This document shows positions 42,871 through 51,329 of a stretch of 64,000 nt of DNA, one piece after another (the first letter of the stretch is position 1; every line of letters starts with the position of its first letter). The notes under the pieces were generated by a model, which ran no database searches, was not told where the DNA came from, and was given only the letters and a program-made list of their open reading frames with translations. This DNA comes from Hyphomonas chukchiensis (lineage in GTDB: Bacteria > Pseudomonadota > Alphaproteobacteria > Caulobacterales > Hyphomonadaceae): positions 1 to 64,000 of the forward strand of contig NZ_AWFG01000014.1 of the NCBI RefSeq assembly GCF_000682695.1, read 5' to 3'. The position numbers and the translations under genes are program-made.

Positions 42871-43194
42871 ATGCAAAATGAAGTCGAAATATCCGATCTC
42901 ATATCGAAGTTGGCCAGTGGTATACGGCAGGCTGAGAAGACCTCTAGGCAGTCAGGAGAGAAGCCGACGATTGCGCTTTCTGCCTGCGAAATTGAACTCT
43001 ATGTCGAGGCCCAAGTGGAAAGTGGCGGCGGAATAAAGTTTTGGGTAGTTAGCGCCGAAGCAAAAGGCGGGCTTAAGCGCTCTCACAAGATAAAGTTGAC
43101 GTTCGGACCCGCAGGGCAACCGAGTGCATTCGTGTCTGCATCGCAGGGGGCTGCCCCGCCGATACCAGAAAAGGTGAATAGAGATCGGAAGTAG
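42871..43194 (+). CDS. Trypco2 (trypsin-co-occurring domain 2) protein
   Basis: A 107-residue protein, essentially one Trypco2 domain (about 5-80): a helix I-S-D-L-I-S-K-L-A-S-G-I-R-Q-A-E, a strand C-E-I-E-L-Y-V-E-A-Q-V, and the diagnostic G-G-G-I-K-F-W-V-V-S-A (52-62) followed by H-K-I-K-L-T-F. A Pro-rich and charged tail ends it. The domain was described from neighbourhoods with trypsin-like proteases in predicted conflict systems. Here the protease nearby is of another class. GC is about 50%, far below neighbours. Confidence 0.8.
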   Translation: MQNEVEISDLISKLASGIRQAEKTSRQSGEKPTIALSACEIELYVEAQVESGGGIKFWVVSAEAKGGLKRSHKIKLTFGPAGQPSAFVSASQGAAPPIPEKVNRDRK

Positions 43195-43214
43195 AACTAG
43201 CGAGGTGCCAATGG

Positions 43215-43442
43215 ATGGCTAATCCTGAAACAGCTCGGTGGCTAAGGCAAAAGCTGAACGAAGATCGTGATTTCGTAATGAAATATGACCGTCAATGGGT
43301 CGCGGTCCGCTATAATGAAGTCATAGCGGCTCGTCATAATGTGCGCGAACTGATTACGCTCGTGTCCGAGATAAGTGGAATGGATGACCCTATCAAGGAG
43401 AAACCCGTTATAAGTTTTGTTACCGCTGGGATTTTACAGTAA
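43215..43442 (+). CDS. DUF5678-like small protein
   Basis: A 75-residue soluble protein: a helix with W-L-R-Q-K-L-N-E, then F-V-M-K-Y-D-R-Q-W-V-A-V-R-Y-N-E-V-I-A-A-R and R-E-L-I-T-L-V, which matches the DUF5678 pattern (short beta hairpin after an aromatic/Tyr helix). ATG 43215 is set by GAGGTG seven bases upstream; ATG 43211 runs into a stop. Its TAA overlaps the next ATG (TAATG). Function is unknown; by position it may be substrate, inhibitor or adaptor of the protease. Confidence 0.65.
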   Translation: MANPETARWLRQKLNEDRDFVMKYDRQWVAVRYNEVIAARHNVRELITLVSEISGMDDPIKEKPVISFVTAGILQ

Positions 43443-43852
43443 TGTCCCGAACTATCACATTCACTCATGACTATGACTGGCACAATCAACCAGGCGGCGC
43501 CGCTCACAACCGCCGACCTTACTCCGAAGTTGTGATTTTCGACCAGCCCATTTCGCTTCAGCTATCAGTATTTGCCATCGTAGATACCGGCGCGGATTGG
43601 CTCCAATTGCCTGAAGAAGCGCTTTATCAACTTGGCTACACATCTAGCGGAAGCACACCAGTGTTGGATGCTTCAATGTGCAATGTGCCGTTCAACATTT
43701 ACAATGGGGTTGAGGTTGAAATAGAAGGACAATCGGTGACTTTAGACCATGTACTAGCCCGACCTGGAGTGCCTGCTTTGCTGGGCCGAGCCGCCTTTTT
43801 TACCGTATTTGAGCCGGGATTTGACAGGACTGGCTGGCTTTACAGATTTTAA
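43442..43852 (+). CDS. Single-domain retropepsin-like aspartic protease
   Basis: A 136-residue protein with one aspartic protease lobe: A-I-V-D-T-G-A-D-W (catalytic D48) in the middle and the hydrophobic-hydrophobic-Gly motif A-L-L-G-R (113-115) near the end, followed by F-F-T-V-F. One lobe means it should act as a dimer, like retroviral proteases. No signal peptide or transmembrane helix, so it is probably cytoplasmic. Its TAA is 1 bp from the argG stop on the other strand. Confidence 0.8.
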   Translation: MSRTITFTHDYDWHNQPGGAAHNRRPYSEVVIFDQPISLQLSVFAIVDTGADWLQLPEEALYQLGYTSSGSTPVLDASMCNVPFNIYNGVEVEIEGQSVTLDHVLARPGVPALLGRAAFFTVFEPGFDRTGWLYRF

Positions 43853-43853
43853 G

Positions 43854-45095
43854 TCAGTTCTTCCCGAACTTCCGGTCCCGTCCCGCCAGCAGTCTCAACC
43901 GCAGCGCATTCAGCTTGATGAAGCCTTCCGCATCCTTCTGGTCATAGGCGCCGTGGTCGTCCTCGAAGGTCACGATCTTCTCCGAGTACAGAGAATAAGG
44001 CGATGAGCGGCCGATGAGATAGGCCTGGCCCTTGTAGAGCTTGATCGTCACGTCGCCGGTCACCCAGCGCTGCGAGTAATCGATGGCGGCCTGAAGCATC
44101 TCGCGCTCCGGGCTCCACCAGAAACCGTTATAGATCAGTTCGGCATATTTCGGCATCAGCTCGTCTTTCAGGTGGCTTGCGCCCCGGTCGAGTGTGGCCT
44201 GTTCGATGCCGCGGTGTGCCACCAGAAGGATCGTGCCGCCCGGCGTTTCATAGATGCCGCGCGACTTCATGCCCACGAACCGGTTTTCCAACAGGTCGAG
44301 CCGGCCGATGCCATGCTTCTTGCCATAGGCGTTCAGCGTGGTGAGGATCGTCGCCGGGCTCATTGCCTCGCCATTGATGGCGCACGCATCGCCCTTCTCG
44401 AAGCTGATCGTGATGACTTCCGGCGCGTCAGGTGCCGCTTCCGGGCTCACGGTGCGCATGTGCACGAATTCCGGGGCTTCCTCGGCCGGGTTCTCCAGAA
44501 CCTTGCCCTCGGAGGAGGAGTGCAGCAGGTTTGCATCGACCGAGAAGGGCGCCTCGCCCTTCTTGTCCTTGGCGATTTCGATACCGTGGGATTCGGCAAA
44601 TTTCATCAGGTCGGTGCGGGATTTGAAGTCCCAGTCGCGCCATGGCGCAATCACCTTGATGTCCGGGTTCAGGCCATAATAGCCGAGCTCGAAGCGCACC
44701 TGGTCATTGCCCTTGCCGGTCGCGCCATGACAGACGGCATCGGCGCCCACCATGTCGGCAATCTCGATCTGGCGCTTGGCGATCAGCGGACGGGCGATGC
44801 TTGTGCCCAGCAGGTAGACGCCTTCATACACGGCATTGGCGCGGAACATCGGGAACACGAAATCGCGCACGAATTCCTCGCGCACATCCTCGATAAAGAT
44901 GTTTTCCGGCTTCACGCCGGCGGCCAGCGCCTTCTTGCGGGCCGGTTCCAGTTCCTCGCCCTGCCCCAGGTCCGCCGTGAAGGTCACCACCTCGGCGCCG
45001 AACTCGGTCTGCAGCCATTTCAGGATGATGGATGTGTCGAGGCCGCCGGAATAGGCGAGGACGACTTTCTTCGGGGCGGCTTTGGCCTTGGACAT
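43854..45095 (-). CDS. argG: Argininosuccinate synthase
   Basis: A 413-residue enzyme that joins citrulline and aspartate with ATP in arginine synthesis. The PP-loop A-Y-S-G-G-L-D-T-S is at residues about 14-22; [14 protein letters not shown] and the G-R-S-S-P-Y-S-L-Y motif follow. The N-terminal K-K tail is ordinary. AAAGGTG precedes the ATG. Confidence 0.97.
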   Translation of the reverse strand: MSKAKAAPKKVVLAYSGGLDTSIILKWLQTEFGAEVVTFTADLGQGEELEPARKKALAAGVKPENIFIEDVREEFVRDFVFPMFRANAVYEGVYLLGTSIARPLIAKRQIEIADMVGADAVCHGATGKGNDQVRFELGYYGLNPDIKVIAPWRDWDFKSRTDLMKFAESHGIEIAKDKKGEAPFSVDANLLHSSSEGKVLENPAEEAPEFVHMRTVSPEAAPDAPEVITISFEKGDACAINGEAMSPATILTTLNAYGKKHGIGRLDLLENRFVGMKSRGIYETPGGTILLVAHRGIEQATLDRGASHLKDELMPKYAELIYNGFWWSPEREMLQAAIDYSQRWVTGDVTIKLYKGQAYLIGRSSPYSLYSEKIVTFEDDHGAYDQKDAEGFIKLNALRLRLLAGRDRKFGKN

Positions 45096-45266
45096 GCGCG
45101 TGCACCTTTATTGTGCGTGTTTTCAATGGGTGTTGCCTTAAGGACAGAAGCCCGTGATGACAAGCCGGGGGCAGGGCCATTTCCTATGGTTAAAGAAGCC
45201 CTAAGCGGCTATAAATGGCCAACACCGTTTCATACAGAGGCGCCTTTCGGGGCGTAAGACTGCCCG

Positions 45267-47030
45267 ATGTTCACGAAGGATTTCACCAAGCCGGAACCGG
45301 TTCGCCCGATGATTCCGGAAAGCGTGCGCCAGACTGTGCGCGCCGCGCAGGATGCTGGCCGCCGCGCCGAGGAGCGCGCGAACATGAACATGCCGTTCCG
45401 CGCCCGTCTGCGTGCCCGCGATGCCGTGCGTCCGCAATCCACCCTCGCCATCATTTCCGGTATCCAGGCCAAGGCCGCCGACACGGCCAGGCCCGTAAAG
45501 CCATTGCATAGTCGCGGGCCTGTGCGCCCGCTGCGCGCCGTATCGACCAATCCTGGCCTCCTGCCGCATGGCCGTAATGGCAAGGGTGGCGGGCAGGACG
45601 ATGACGATACGGGCAGTCGCCTGGCCGATATTTCCCAGCTCGCCTTTGCCGGCCTTGCCGTTCTCGGCCTCGCCGGCCTCTCCGTCATGGCCGCCGACAG
45701 CGCCCTGCATAATGGCGACCCTGAGTCCGGATCGGAAGCCGATCCCCTGCGCATGGCGGACGTCGATCCGGTTGTCGCACCCAGCGCCGCCTCGTCCATC
45801 GCCATGGCTGAGGCGTCGACCCCTGTCGGCACCGCGCCGACCCCATGGTTCAATTATCAGGGCGTCGCGGACCAGCTTGCCGCCCGCAAGGCCGCCTTTG
45901 AGACCGCGCAACGTGAAGCCGCAACCGCCGAGGCTGAGAAGGCCCGCATCGAAGCGGCCAATGCGATTGCCGATGCCGAGGCCCAGCGCCTCGCCGAAGC
46001 AGCCCAGCAGGATGCCGCCACCGAACGCGCCCGCGCCGCCGCTGCCGAGCTGGAGAAGACCCGTCTGGCCGAGGCTGAAGCCGCCCGCGTCGCCGAGGCA
46101 GATGCCCAGCGCCAGGCCGCGCTCGAAGCCGAACAGGCTGCCGCCGCTGAGGTAGAGGCCAAACGCCTCGCCGAGATCGAAGCCCGCCGCGTCGCCCAGG
46201 CCGAAGCCGAAGCGCAGCGCGTCGCCGATCTCAAGGCCAAGCAGGCCGCAGATGCCGAAGCCAAACGCCTGGCCGATGCCGCCGCCGAGCAGAAACGCCT
46301 CGCGGCCGTGGCCTCCGAAAACCAGAAAAAGCGTCTTGCCGCTGCCGAGGCTGAAGAGCGTCGCCTCGCCGCCCTGAACGCGAGCGCGGCCATTCCCGCC
46401 TCTGTCGCCGTCAAGCCATCGGCAACGCCAAAAGCGTCGGTCCAGATGGTCGCCTATTCAGGCCCGATCCCGGCGGCGGCCACGCTCAAACCCGATATGC
46501 GCCCCACTTTGGTCGCTGCTGCCCCACTAACGGTCACGGAACGGTCCGTGAATACCCCGGCCTATACCCAGTCTGCCCCCAAAGTGCGCCCCTTCGCGGC
46601 CGCTGAAGCCCTGCCAAGTCCCCGCAATGTCGATGAATTCGTGGCTGAACGTGTCTCGCTGACCGCTGCCGAAGCGCTTGATCCGACGCTACTCAACACA
46701 CTGCGCCATGACTTCCTCCGCATGGTCGAAACCGAGGCAGATGGCGCTACCCGGATCCTCGCCACGCCCGATGGCCGAAAGCTCGAGATCCGTATTGAAC
46801 GCTCCACAACGCGCGAAGCCAGCAAGCCCACCGTGCGCCCGCTCAATTATACCGGCCAAGCGACCGATTCCGTTGTCCGCTATGTCGCCGATGTCATGCC
46901 GATGAAAGTATCCGTCACCTGTCGCGACCTGGCCTATTCATTCCCGGGGCAGGAGCGCGGACGCTTTGCCGCGTGCGAGGCCCCAACCGGCGGCTGGGTG
47001 CTCGGCCGTGCCTCGGACGCGGGCGCCTGA
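45267..47030 (+). CDS. Hypothetical single-pass protein with long Ala/Glu coiled coil (TolA-like layout)
   Basis: A 587-residue protein: a basic cytoplasmic region (about 1-120), one helix (about 122-148), a coiled coil of Ala, Glu, Arg and Lys (about 205-375), a Pro/Ala linker and a C-terminal folded part (about 455-587) with two cysteines (T-C-R-D-L and A-A-C-E-A). The layout recalls TolA or a stalk protein, but the C-terminal domain is not one I recognise. It stands alone with its own upstream region. Confidence 0.75.
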   Translation: MFTKDFTKPEPVRPMIPESVRQTVRAAQDAGRRAEERANMNMPFRARLRARDAVRPQSTLAIISGIQAKAADTARPVKPLHSRGPVRPLRAVSTNPGLLPHGRNGKGGGQDDDDTGSRLADISQLAFAGLAVLGLAGLSVMAADSALHNGDPESGSEADPLRMADVDPVVAPSAASSIAMAEASTPVGTAPTPWFNYQGVADQLAARKAAFETAQREAATAEAEKARIEAANAIADAEAQRLAEAAQQDAATERARAAAAELEKTRLAEAEAARVAEADAQRQAALEAEQAAAAEVEAKRLAEIEARRVAQAEAEAQRVADLKAKQAADAEAKRLADAAAEQKRLAAVASENQKKRLAAAEAEERRLAALNASAAIPASVAVKPSATPKASVQMVAYSGPIPAAATLKPDMRPTLVAAAPLTVTERSVNTPAYTQSAPKVRPFAAAEALPSPRNVDEFVAERVSLTAAEALDPTLLNTLRHDFLRMVETEADGATRILATPDGRKLEIRIERSTTREASKPTVRPLNYTGQATDSVVRYVADVMPMKVSVTCRDLAYSFPGQERGRFAACEAPTGGWVLGRASDAGA

Positions 47031-47032
47031 GG

Positions 47033-47449
47033 TCAGGACTGATTCTGTAGCTGCCGCTGCACTTTGCGCGTGAGATGCTTCTCGATCACGCGCACATTCT
47101 TGGTATTCGATTTGAAGAAAAAGTCGAACGCATCGCCAACGACCGGGATCGCCCCGAGCGTCGTATCGAACAGCAGGTTCCAGCCAATATGGGCCAGGGC
47201 GATCGGATGCAGCTTCAGCCGCGCTGCCGTGTAAAGCGCATAGGTTCCCGCCAGTCCTGTCGCGACGTCCCCCGCCACAGGCACCAGTCCCAGCACTGAA
47301 TCCAGCCCGAACCTGATGCCCATCAGCGAGAAACGCGAATCCAGCACGCGCGCAAACATCTTGAGATGGCGCATCTCGTCCTCGAACGTGCGCCCGTTCC
47401 CCAGCTCCACGTTCAGGAGTTCGCTATCCGGAGTGCGATCCTTGCCCAT
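47033..47449 (-). CDS. DUF4112 membrane protein
   Basis: A 138-residue protein. F-G-L-D-S-V-L-G-L-V-P-V-A-G-D-V and D-T-T-L-G-A-I-P-V-V-G-D-A-F-D are the paired hydrophobic G-x-x-P-x-x-G-D motifs of DUF4112. The tail is basic. ATG 47449 follows GAGGGGGGG. Function is unknown. Confidence 0.88.
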   Translation of the reverse strand: MGKDRTPDSELLNVELGNGRTFEDEMRHLKMFARVLDSRFSLMGIRFGLDSVLGLVPVAGDVATGLAGTYALYTAARLKLHPIALAHIGWNLLFDTTLGAIPVVGDAFDFFFKSNTKNVRVIEKHLTRKVQRQLQNQS

Positions 47450-47469
47450 TATCCCCCCCTCATGCGCCC

Positions 47470-47802
47470 TTATTGCTGCGCAAGTGCACCCAGAATTGAA
47501 ACAAGGCTGATGATGGTCCGCGTGTCTTCATCGACCAGCAGCACATCATCATCGACGCGTGAATAGTAATATCCCGGCGGCGGCGCTTTCAGGTCATAGC
47601 GGTCATAATCGCGGAACCGGTCATATTCACGCGGCAGGTGGCCGCCAATGTCATATTTCTTGGCCTGTCCCGGCGGGATACAGCCTTTCTTGGCAAGTCC
47701 TGGCGGGCACGCCTTCGGTCCGCCATGTGCACCGGGATCGGCCAGCGCGACGGGGCTCAGGGCTGCCGAAAGGGCAAGGATGGCGAGGGTTCTGGTAAGC
47801 AT
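47470..47802 (-). CDS. Small secreted protein, RcnB-like
   Basis: A 110-residue protein with a signal peptide (about 1-21), a C-P-P-G-L-A-K-K-G-C-I-P-P-G-Q-A-K-K segment and a Tyr/Asp-rich region ending in a D-D-D-V-L-L-V-D-E-D-T-R-T pattern. The P-P-G-x-A-K-K and Y-Y-Y-x-V-D-D-D elements resemble the RcnB/DUF1236 type of periplasmic protein. ATG 47802 follows AAGGATATT. Confidence 0.65.
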   Translation of the reverse strand: MLTRTLAILALSAALSPVALADPGAHGGPKACPPGLAKKGCIPPGQAKKYDIGGHLPREYDRFRDYDRYDLKAPPPGYYYSRVDDDVLLVDEDTRTIISLVSILGALAQQ

Positions 47803-47897
47803 GGAATATCCTTCTTTCCAGCCAAACGCGAGCGGACCGGCCGGGTTCCGTTGCACGGGCCGTTGCGTGCTTTCCCAAAGCCTGCTGAAACCGCCGC

Positions 47898-48239
47898 ATG
47901 ATCGACACGCATGTCTACAAACTACTAAGCCAGTCTGATTGGGAAGCCGCCAAGGCATCTGGCGTTACGGCTGTCCCGCTGGACGCGGCAGACGGCTATG
48001 TTCACCTTTCAGGCATCGCGACCGTCGCGGAGACGGCCCGGCTCTATTATTCAGGCCGGCCGGTCGTGCATCTCCTTGAGTTCGCCGTGGCAGACCTGCC
48101 GCCCCTGGAATGGGAACCGAGCCGGGGTGGCACACTGTTTCCGCATCTCTACGGCGACCTGCCTATCGCCCAAGCGTCTCGCCAATGGCAGCTCGGCCCG
48201 GATGCGGATGGTGCGCCGATCATGCCGGAGGATCTCTAG
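47898..48239 (+). CDS. DUF952 family protein
   Basis: A 113-residue protein: Y-K-L-L-S-Q-S-D-W-E-A-A at the start, D-G-Y-V-H-L-S in the middle and F-P-H-L-Y-G-D-L-P near the end are DUF952 marks (the fold is related to ADP-ribosyltransferases). Function is unknown. It directly abuts pyrD (stop at 48239, ATG at 48240). Confidence 0.9.
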   Translation: MIDTHVYKLLSQSDWEAAKASGVTAVPLDAADGYVHLSGIATVAETARLYYSGRPVVHLLEFAVADLPPLEWEPSRGGTLFPHLYGDLPIAQASRQWQLGPDADGAPIMPEDL

Positions 48240-49292
48240 ATGGGACTGACTGATCTTGGCATTGCCGCTGTCAAACTCCTGCCGCCCGAAGCCGCCCATA
48301 CGGCGACCATAAAGGCCCTCGAGAAGGGGCTTGGCGTGCCGCTCAAGGCGCCACAAGCTGATCCGATACTGGCGACCAAACTGCCGAAATCCGGCCTGAC
48401 ATTCGCCGCCCCTGTCGGGCTTGCAGCGGGCTTCGACAAGAATTGCGAAGTGCCCTCCGCCATGGCGCGCTTCGGCTTTGGCTTTATCGAATGCGGCACG
48501 GTCACGCCCCTGCCGCAGCCGGGCAATCCGAAGCCGCGCCTCTTCCGCCTGAGTGAAGACAAGGCCGTCATCAACCGTATGGGCTTCAATAATTTCGGCC
48601 TCGAATATTTCGTGCGGCGTCTGTCGAAATACCGCGCTGCGCCGCCCATCGGGGCCAATGTCGGCGCGAACAAGGAAAGCAGTGACAGGATCGCTGACTA
48701 TGTGCGCGGCATCGAGGCGGTTGCACCCCATGCGGCCTATGTCACCGTCAATATTTCCTCGCCCAACACGCCAGGCCTGCGCGGCCTGCAGGACAAGGCT
48801 TCGCTGGAATCCCTGCTGACGGCCTGCGGCGCCGCTGACAGGGCCGGGAAACCCGTCTTCCTGAAGGTCGCCCCTGATCTCGATGCCGAGGCGATTGCCG
48901 ATATTGTCGGTGTGGTTCGCAACCAAGGTGCATGGCTGTCGGGACTTATCGTCTCGAACACCACGCTTGCCCGGCCAAACAGCCTGACCAGCCGTGACAA
49001 GGCCGAGATGGGTGGCCTGTCCGGCGCCCCGCTCATGGCGCCTTCGACTGAAGTGTTGAAAGCCTTTGCCCGGGCGCTCAAAGGTGAATTTGACCTGATC
49101 GGTGCCGGCGGCATTGCCAGCGGCGCCGATGCCTATGCCAAGATCAAGGCGGGCGCCCATGCCGTGCAGCTTTATTCAGCAATGGTCTATGAGGGCCCCG
49201 GGCTTGTCAGCCGGGTCCATTCGGAACTGGCTGGCCTGTTGAAGGCCGACGGGTTCACGCGGCTGGAACACGCGGTCGGGAAAGACCTCTGA
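48240..49292 (+). CDS. pyrD: Dihydroorotate dehydrogenase (quinone), class 2
   Basis: A 350-residue membrane-associated flavoenzyme of pyrimidine synthesis. The N-terminal helix is the class 2 quinone tunnel; G-L-A-A-G-F-D-K-N, G-N-P-K-P-R-L-F-R, N-R-M-G-F-N-N and the catalytic Ser in N-I-S-S-P-N-T-P-G-L follow. Its last 38 bases overlap the 3' end of the MATE gene on the other strand. Confidence 0.95.
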   Translation: MGLTDLGIAAVKLLPPEAAHTATIKALEKGLGVPLKAPQADPILATKLPKSGLTFAAPVGLAAGFDKNCEVPSAMARFGFGFIECGTVTPLPQPGNPKPRLFRLSEDKAVINRMGFNNFGLEYFVRRLSKYRAAPPIGANVGANKESSDRIADYVRGIEAVAPHAAYVTVNISSPNTPGLRGLQDKASLESLLTACGAADRAGKPVFLKVAPDLDAEAIADIVGVVRNQGAWLSGLIVSNTTLARPNSLTSRDKAEMGGLSGAPLMAPSTEVLKAFARALKGEFDLIGAGGIASGADAYAKIKAGAHAVQLYSAMVYEGPGLVSRVHSELAGLLKADGFTRLEHAVGKDL

Positions 49293-50559
49293 AAAGCCCC
49301 GGCACGAACCAGCCAAGCGCCACCGCGCGATAGAAATACATCATCAGGAAGGCGGTCCAGACACCCGCATTGCCCCAGATCGGCCGCAAGGCCATGTCCG
49401 TCGCCAGATAGAGGGCGGCAGATATAAGCCCGGCCGTGCGTAACGCCCTGCCCTGCGTTGTGCCGAGGAACAGCCCGTCCAGTTGCCAGGCCGCAACGCC
49501 GATGATTGGCACAGCGGCGCAGAAGGGCAGGAAGTCCAGTGCTGCCCGGCGTGCTTCCGGGTCGGCGATAAAGGCCCTGATCAGCCAGCCACCGCCGAGG
49601 AAATAGGTAAGGGCAAACAGGGCGCCGAAGCCGATTGCAAATTCCGATGTGAGGCGCATGGCCCGGCCAAGGCGCTGGCCATCACTGGCCCCATAGGCCT
49701 CGCCGGCTTCCTTCTCGGCGACGAAGGCAAAGCCATCGAGCACGAAGGCTGAGACGGTGATGAATTGCAGCAGGACTTCGTTGCCAGCCGTTGCCGCAGT
49801 GCCGATGAGCGTACCGGAGCGGACGAACCAGCCAAAGCTGAACACGAGGGCCAGCGTGCGGATCATGATGTCACGATTGGCCGAGAACAGGGCGGCAAGG
49901 CGTGCCTTGTCCAGCAGTCGGGCAGGCGCCTTGAAGCCGCCGCGCACGAGTACCAGGCCCAAGGCCAGCGCCGTCCATTCTGCGATGGCTGTCCCGGCGC
50001 CAATGCCTGTCGGCCCAAGGTCCAGCCCGGCCACGAACCAAATATCGAGGCCCACATTCACGCTGTTCATTACGATCTGTACCGCCAGCATCTGCCCGGT
50101 CTTTCCCGTGCCGATGAGCCAGCCGGTAATGCCCAATCCCATCAGGTAGGCGGGGGCGCCGAAGATGCGGGCGTTGAAATAGCCGGCGGCGAGGGCCTCG
50201 ACATGCTCGGTGCCGGCAAAGGCGGCGAAGGTGAGCCAGCGGAGCAGGGGCGAGAGGAGGAAAAGCGCTGCCCCGATGGCGGCGCCAAGCATCAGCGCGC
50301 GCAGCAATGTGGCCCGCACTTCCGGCGCGTCGCCCCGGCCATTGGCCTGCGCCGAAAGGCCGGTCGTGGACATGCGCAGGAAGCCGAATCCCCAATAGAT
50401 AAAGCTGTATGCGACGGCGGCGATGGCGACGGCGGCAAGATCTGCCTTGTCACCGAACCGGCCCATGGCGAACGTGTCGGCGATGCCTGTGGTCGCCGTT
50501 GCGGCCTGTGCCAGCACGATGGGAACGGCGAGGGAGAAGACCTTGCGGCGCGTCAGCAT
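49255..50559 (-). CDS. MATE-family efflux transporter (DinF-like)
   Basis: A 434-residue protein with about 12 helices in two MATE bundles. A-V-P-I-V-L-A-Q-A opens, and S-T-T-G-L-S-A-Q-A-N-G-R-G-D and G-W-L-I-G-T-G-K-T follow; it matches the DinF branch. It uses an ion gradient to export drugs or metabolites. The frame runs 38 bp into pyrD on the other strand, an unusual length of convergent overlap. Confidence 0.88.
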   Translation of the reverse strand: MLTRRKVFSLAVPIVLAQAATATTGIADTFAMGRFGDKADLAAVAIAAVAYSFIYWGFGFLRMSTTGLSAQANGRGDAPEVRATLLRALMLGAAIGAALFLLSPLLRWLTFAAFAGTEHVEALAAGYFNARIFGAPAYLMGLGITGWLIGTGKTGQMLAVQIVMNSVNVGLDIWFVAGLDLGPTGIGAGTAIAEWTALALGLVLVRGGFKAPARLLDKARLAALFSANRDIMIRTLALVFSFGWFVRSGTLIGTAATAGNEVLLQFITVSAFVLDGFAFVAEKEAGEAYGASDGQRLGRAMRLTSEFAIGFGALFALTYFLGGGWLIRAFIADPEARRAALDFLPFCAAVPIIGVAAWQLDGLFLGTTQGRALRTAGLISAALYLATDMALRPIWGNAGVWTAFLMMYFYRAVALGWFVPGLFRGLSRPRVPAA

Positions 50560-50570
50560 TGGCGGCCAGC

Positions 50571-51329
50571 CTAACCGAGGGCGTGGTAGAGCACGCGCGC
50601 TGCCGGGAGCGTCAGCAGGGCATAGAGGGGCCCCGTCAGGGCCAGTGCGGTGACAGCGAAGAGTGTTGAGCGGTTCTTCGCGGGGTATTCCGTGACCGTT
50701 CCGAGTCCGCTCAGCATCAAACCGCCGAGTGCAAGGCCGGCCAGCGTGTCGCTCGGCCAGTGGGCGCCGACATATATGCGCGACGCCCCGATGAGCAGGA
50801 TGAGCAGCGTGAGACAGCTAACCGCCCACAAGCGCGGAGCGCCCTTGAACGTCATGAAGGCAAGGAGGGCCAGCCCGCCATAGATCAGGGTGGAATTGGT
50901 GGCGTGCCCGCTTGGGAAGCTGAAGGCTTCGACGCCGCCATAGAGATCCACCGTAGGCCGGGGCCGCGCGACCCAGGCCTTGATCAGGCGGACAATGATG
51001 GGCGTCAGCACGAAGGCCGCCGAATAGGCCGCCAAGGCGCGCCAGTTGCGATAGACGCCGAGGGCGACGAGGATCAAAGGCCCCATGAACCAGAGATACT
51101 TTGCGTCGCCGAAAGCGGAGACGAAGAGCATGACATTGGTCAGTGCCGGCGTGCGCCAGCCAGGCACCTGGTCGGTGAGGGTACGGTCGAAGGCGTCGAT
51201 ATCCCAGAGGCCCGCGATGCCCGATACGAGTAGCGCCAGGACAAGCGCGCAGAGCGCTGCGGGCACCGCAAGGGCGGTGCGCCGCAATCTGTGCCTAGAC
51301 GGCGTCTCGGGCTCGGAAGACCTCTTCAT
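50571..51329 (-). CDS. PAP2-family phosphatase
   Basis: A 252-residue membrane protein of about six helices with the three PAP2 motifs: K-A-W-V-A-R-P-R-P, F-P-S-G-H-A-T and S-R-I-Y-V-G-A-H-W-P-S-D. It dephosphorylates a lipid phosphate such as undecaprenyl pyrophosphate or phosphatidate, on the periplasmic face. ATG 51329 follows AAGGAGA and overlaps 35 bp of the upstream symporter gene. Confidence 0.9.
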   Translation of the reverse strand: MKRSSEPETPSRHRLRRTALAVPAALCALVLALLVSGIAGLWDIDAFDRTLTDQVPGWRTPALTNVMLFVSAFGDAKYLWFMGPLILVALGVYRNWRALAAYSAAFVLTPIIVRLIKAWVARPRPTVDLYGGVEAFSFPSGHATNSTLIYGGLALLAFMTFKGAPRLWAVSCLTLLILLIGASRIYVGAHWPSDTLAGLALGGLMLSGLGTVTEYPAKNRSTLFAVTALALTGPLYALLTLPAARVLYHALG

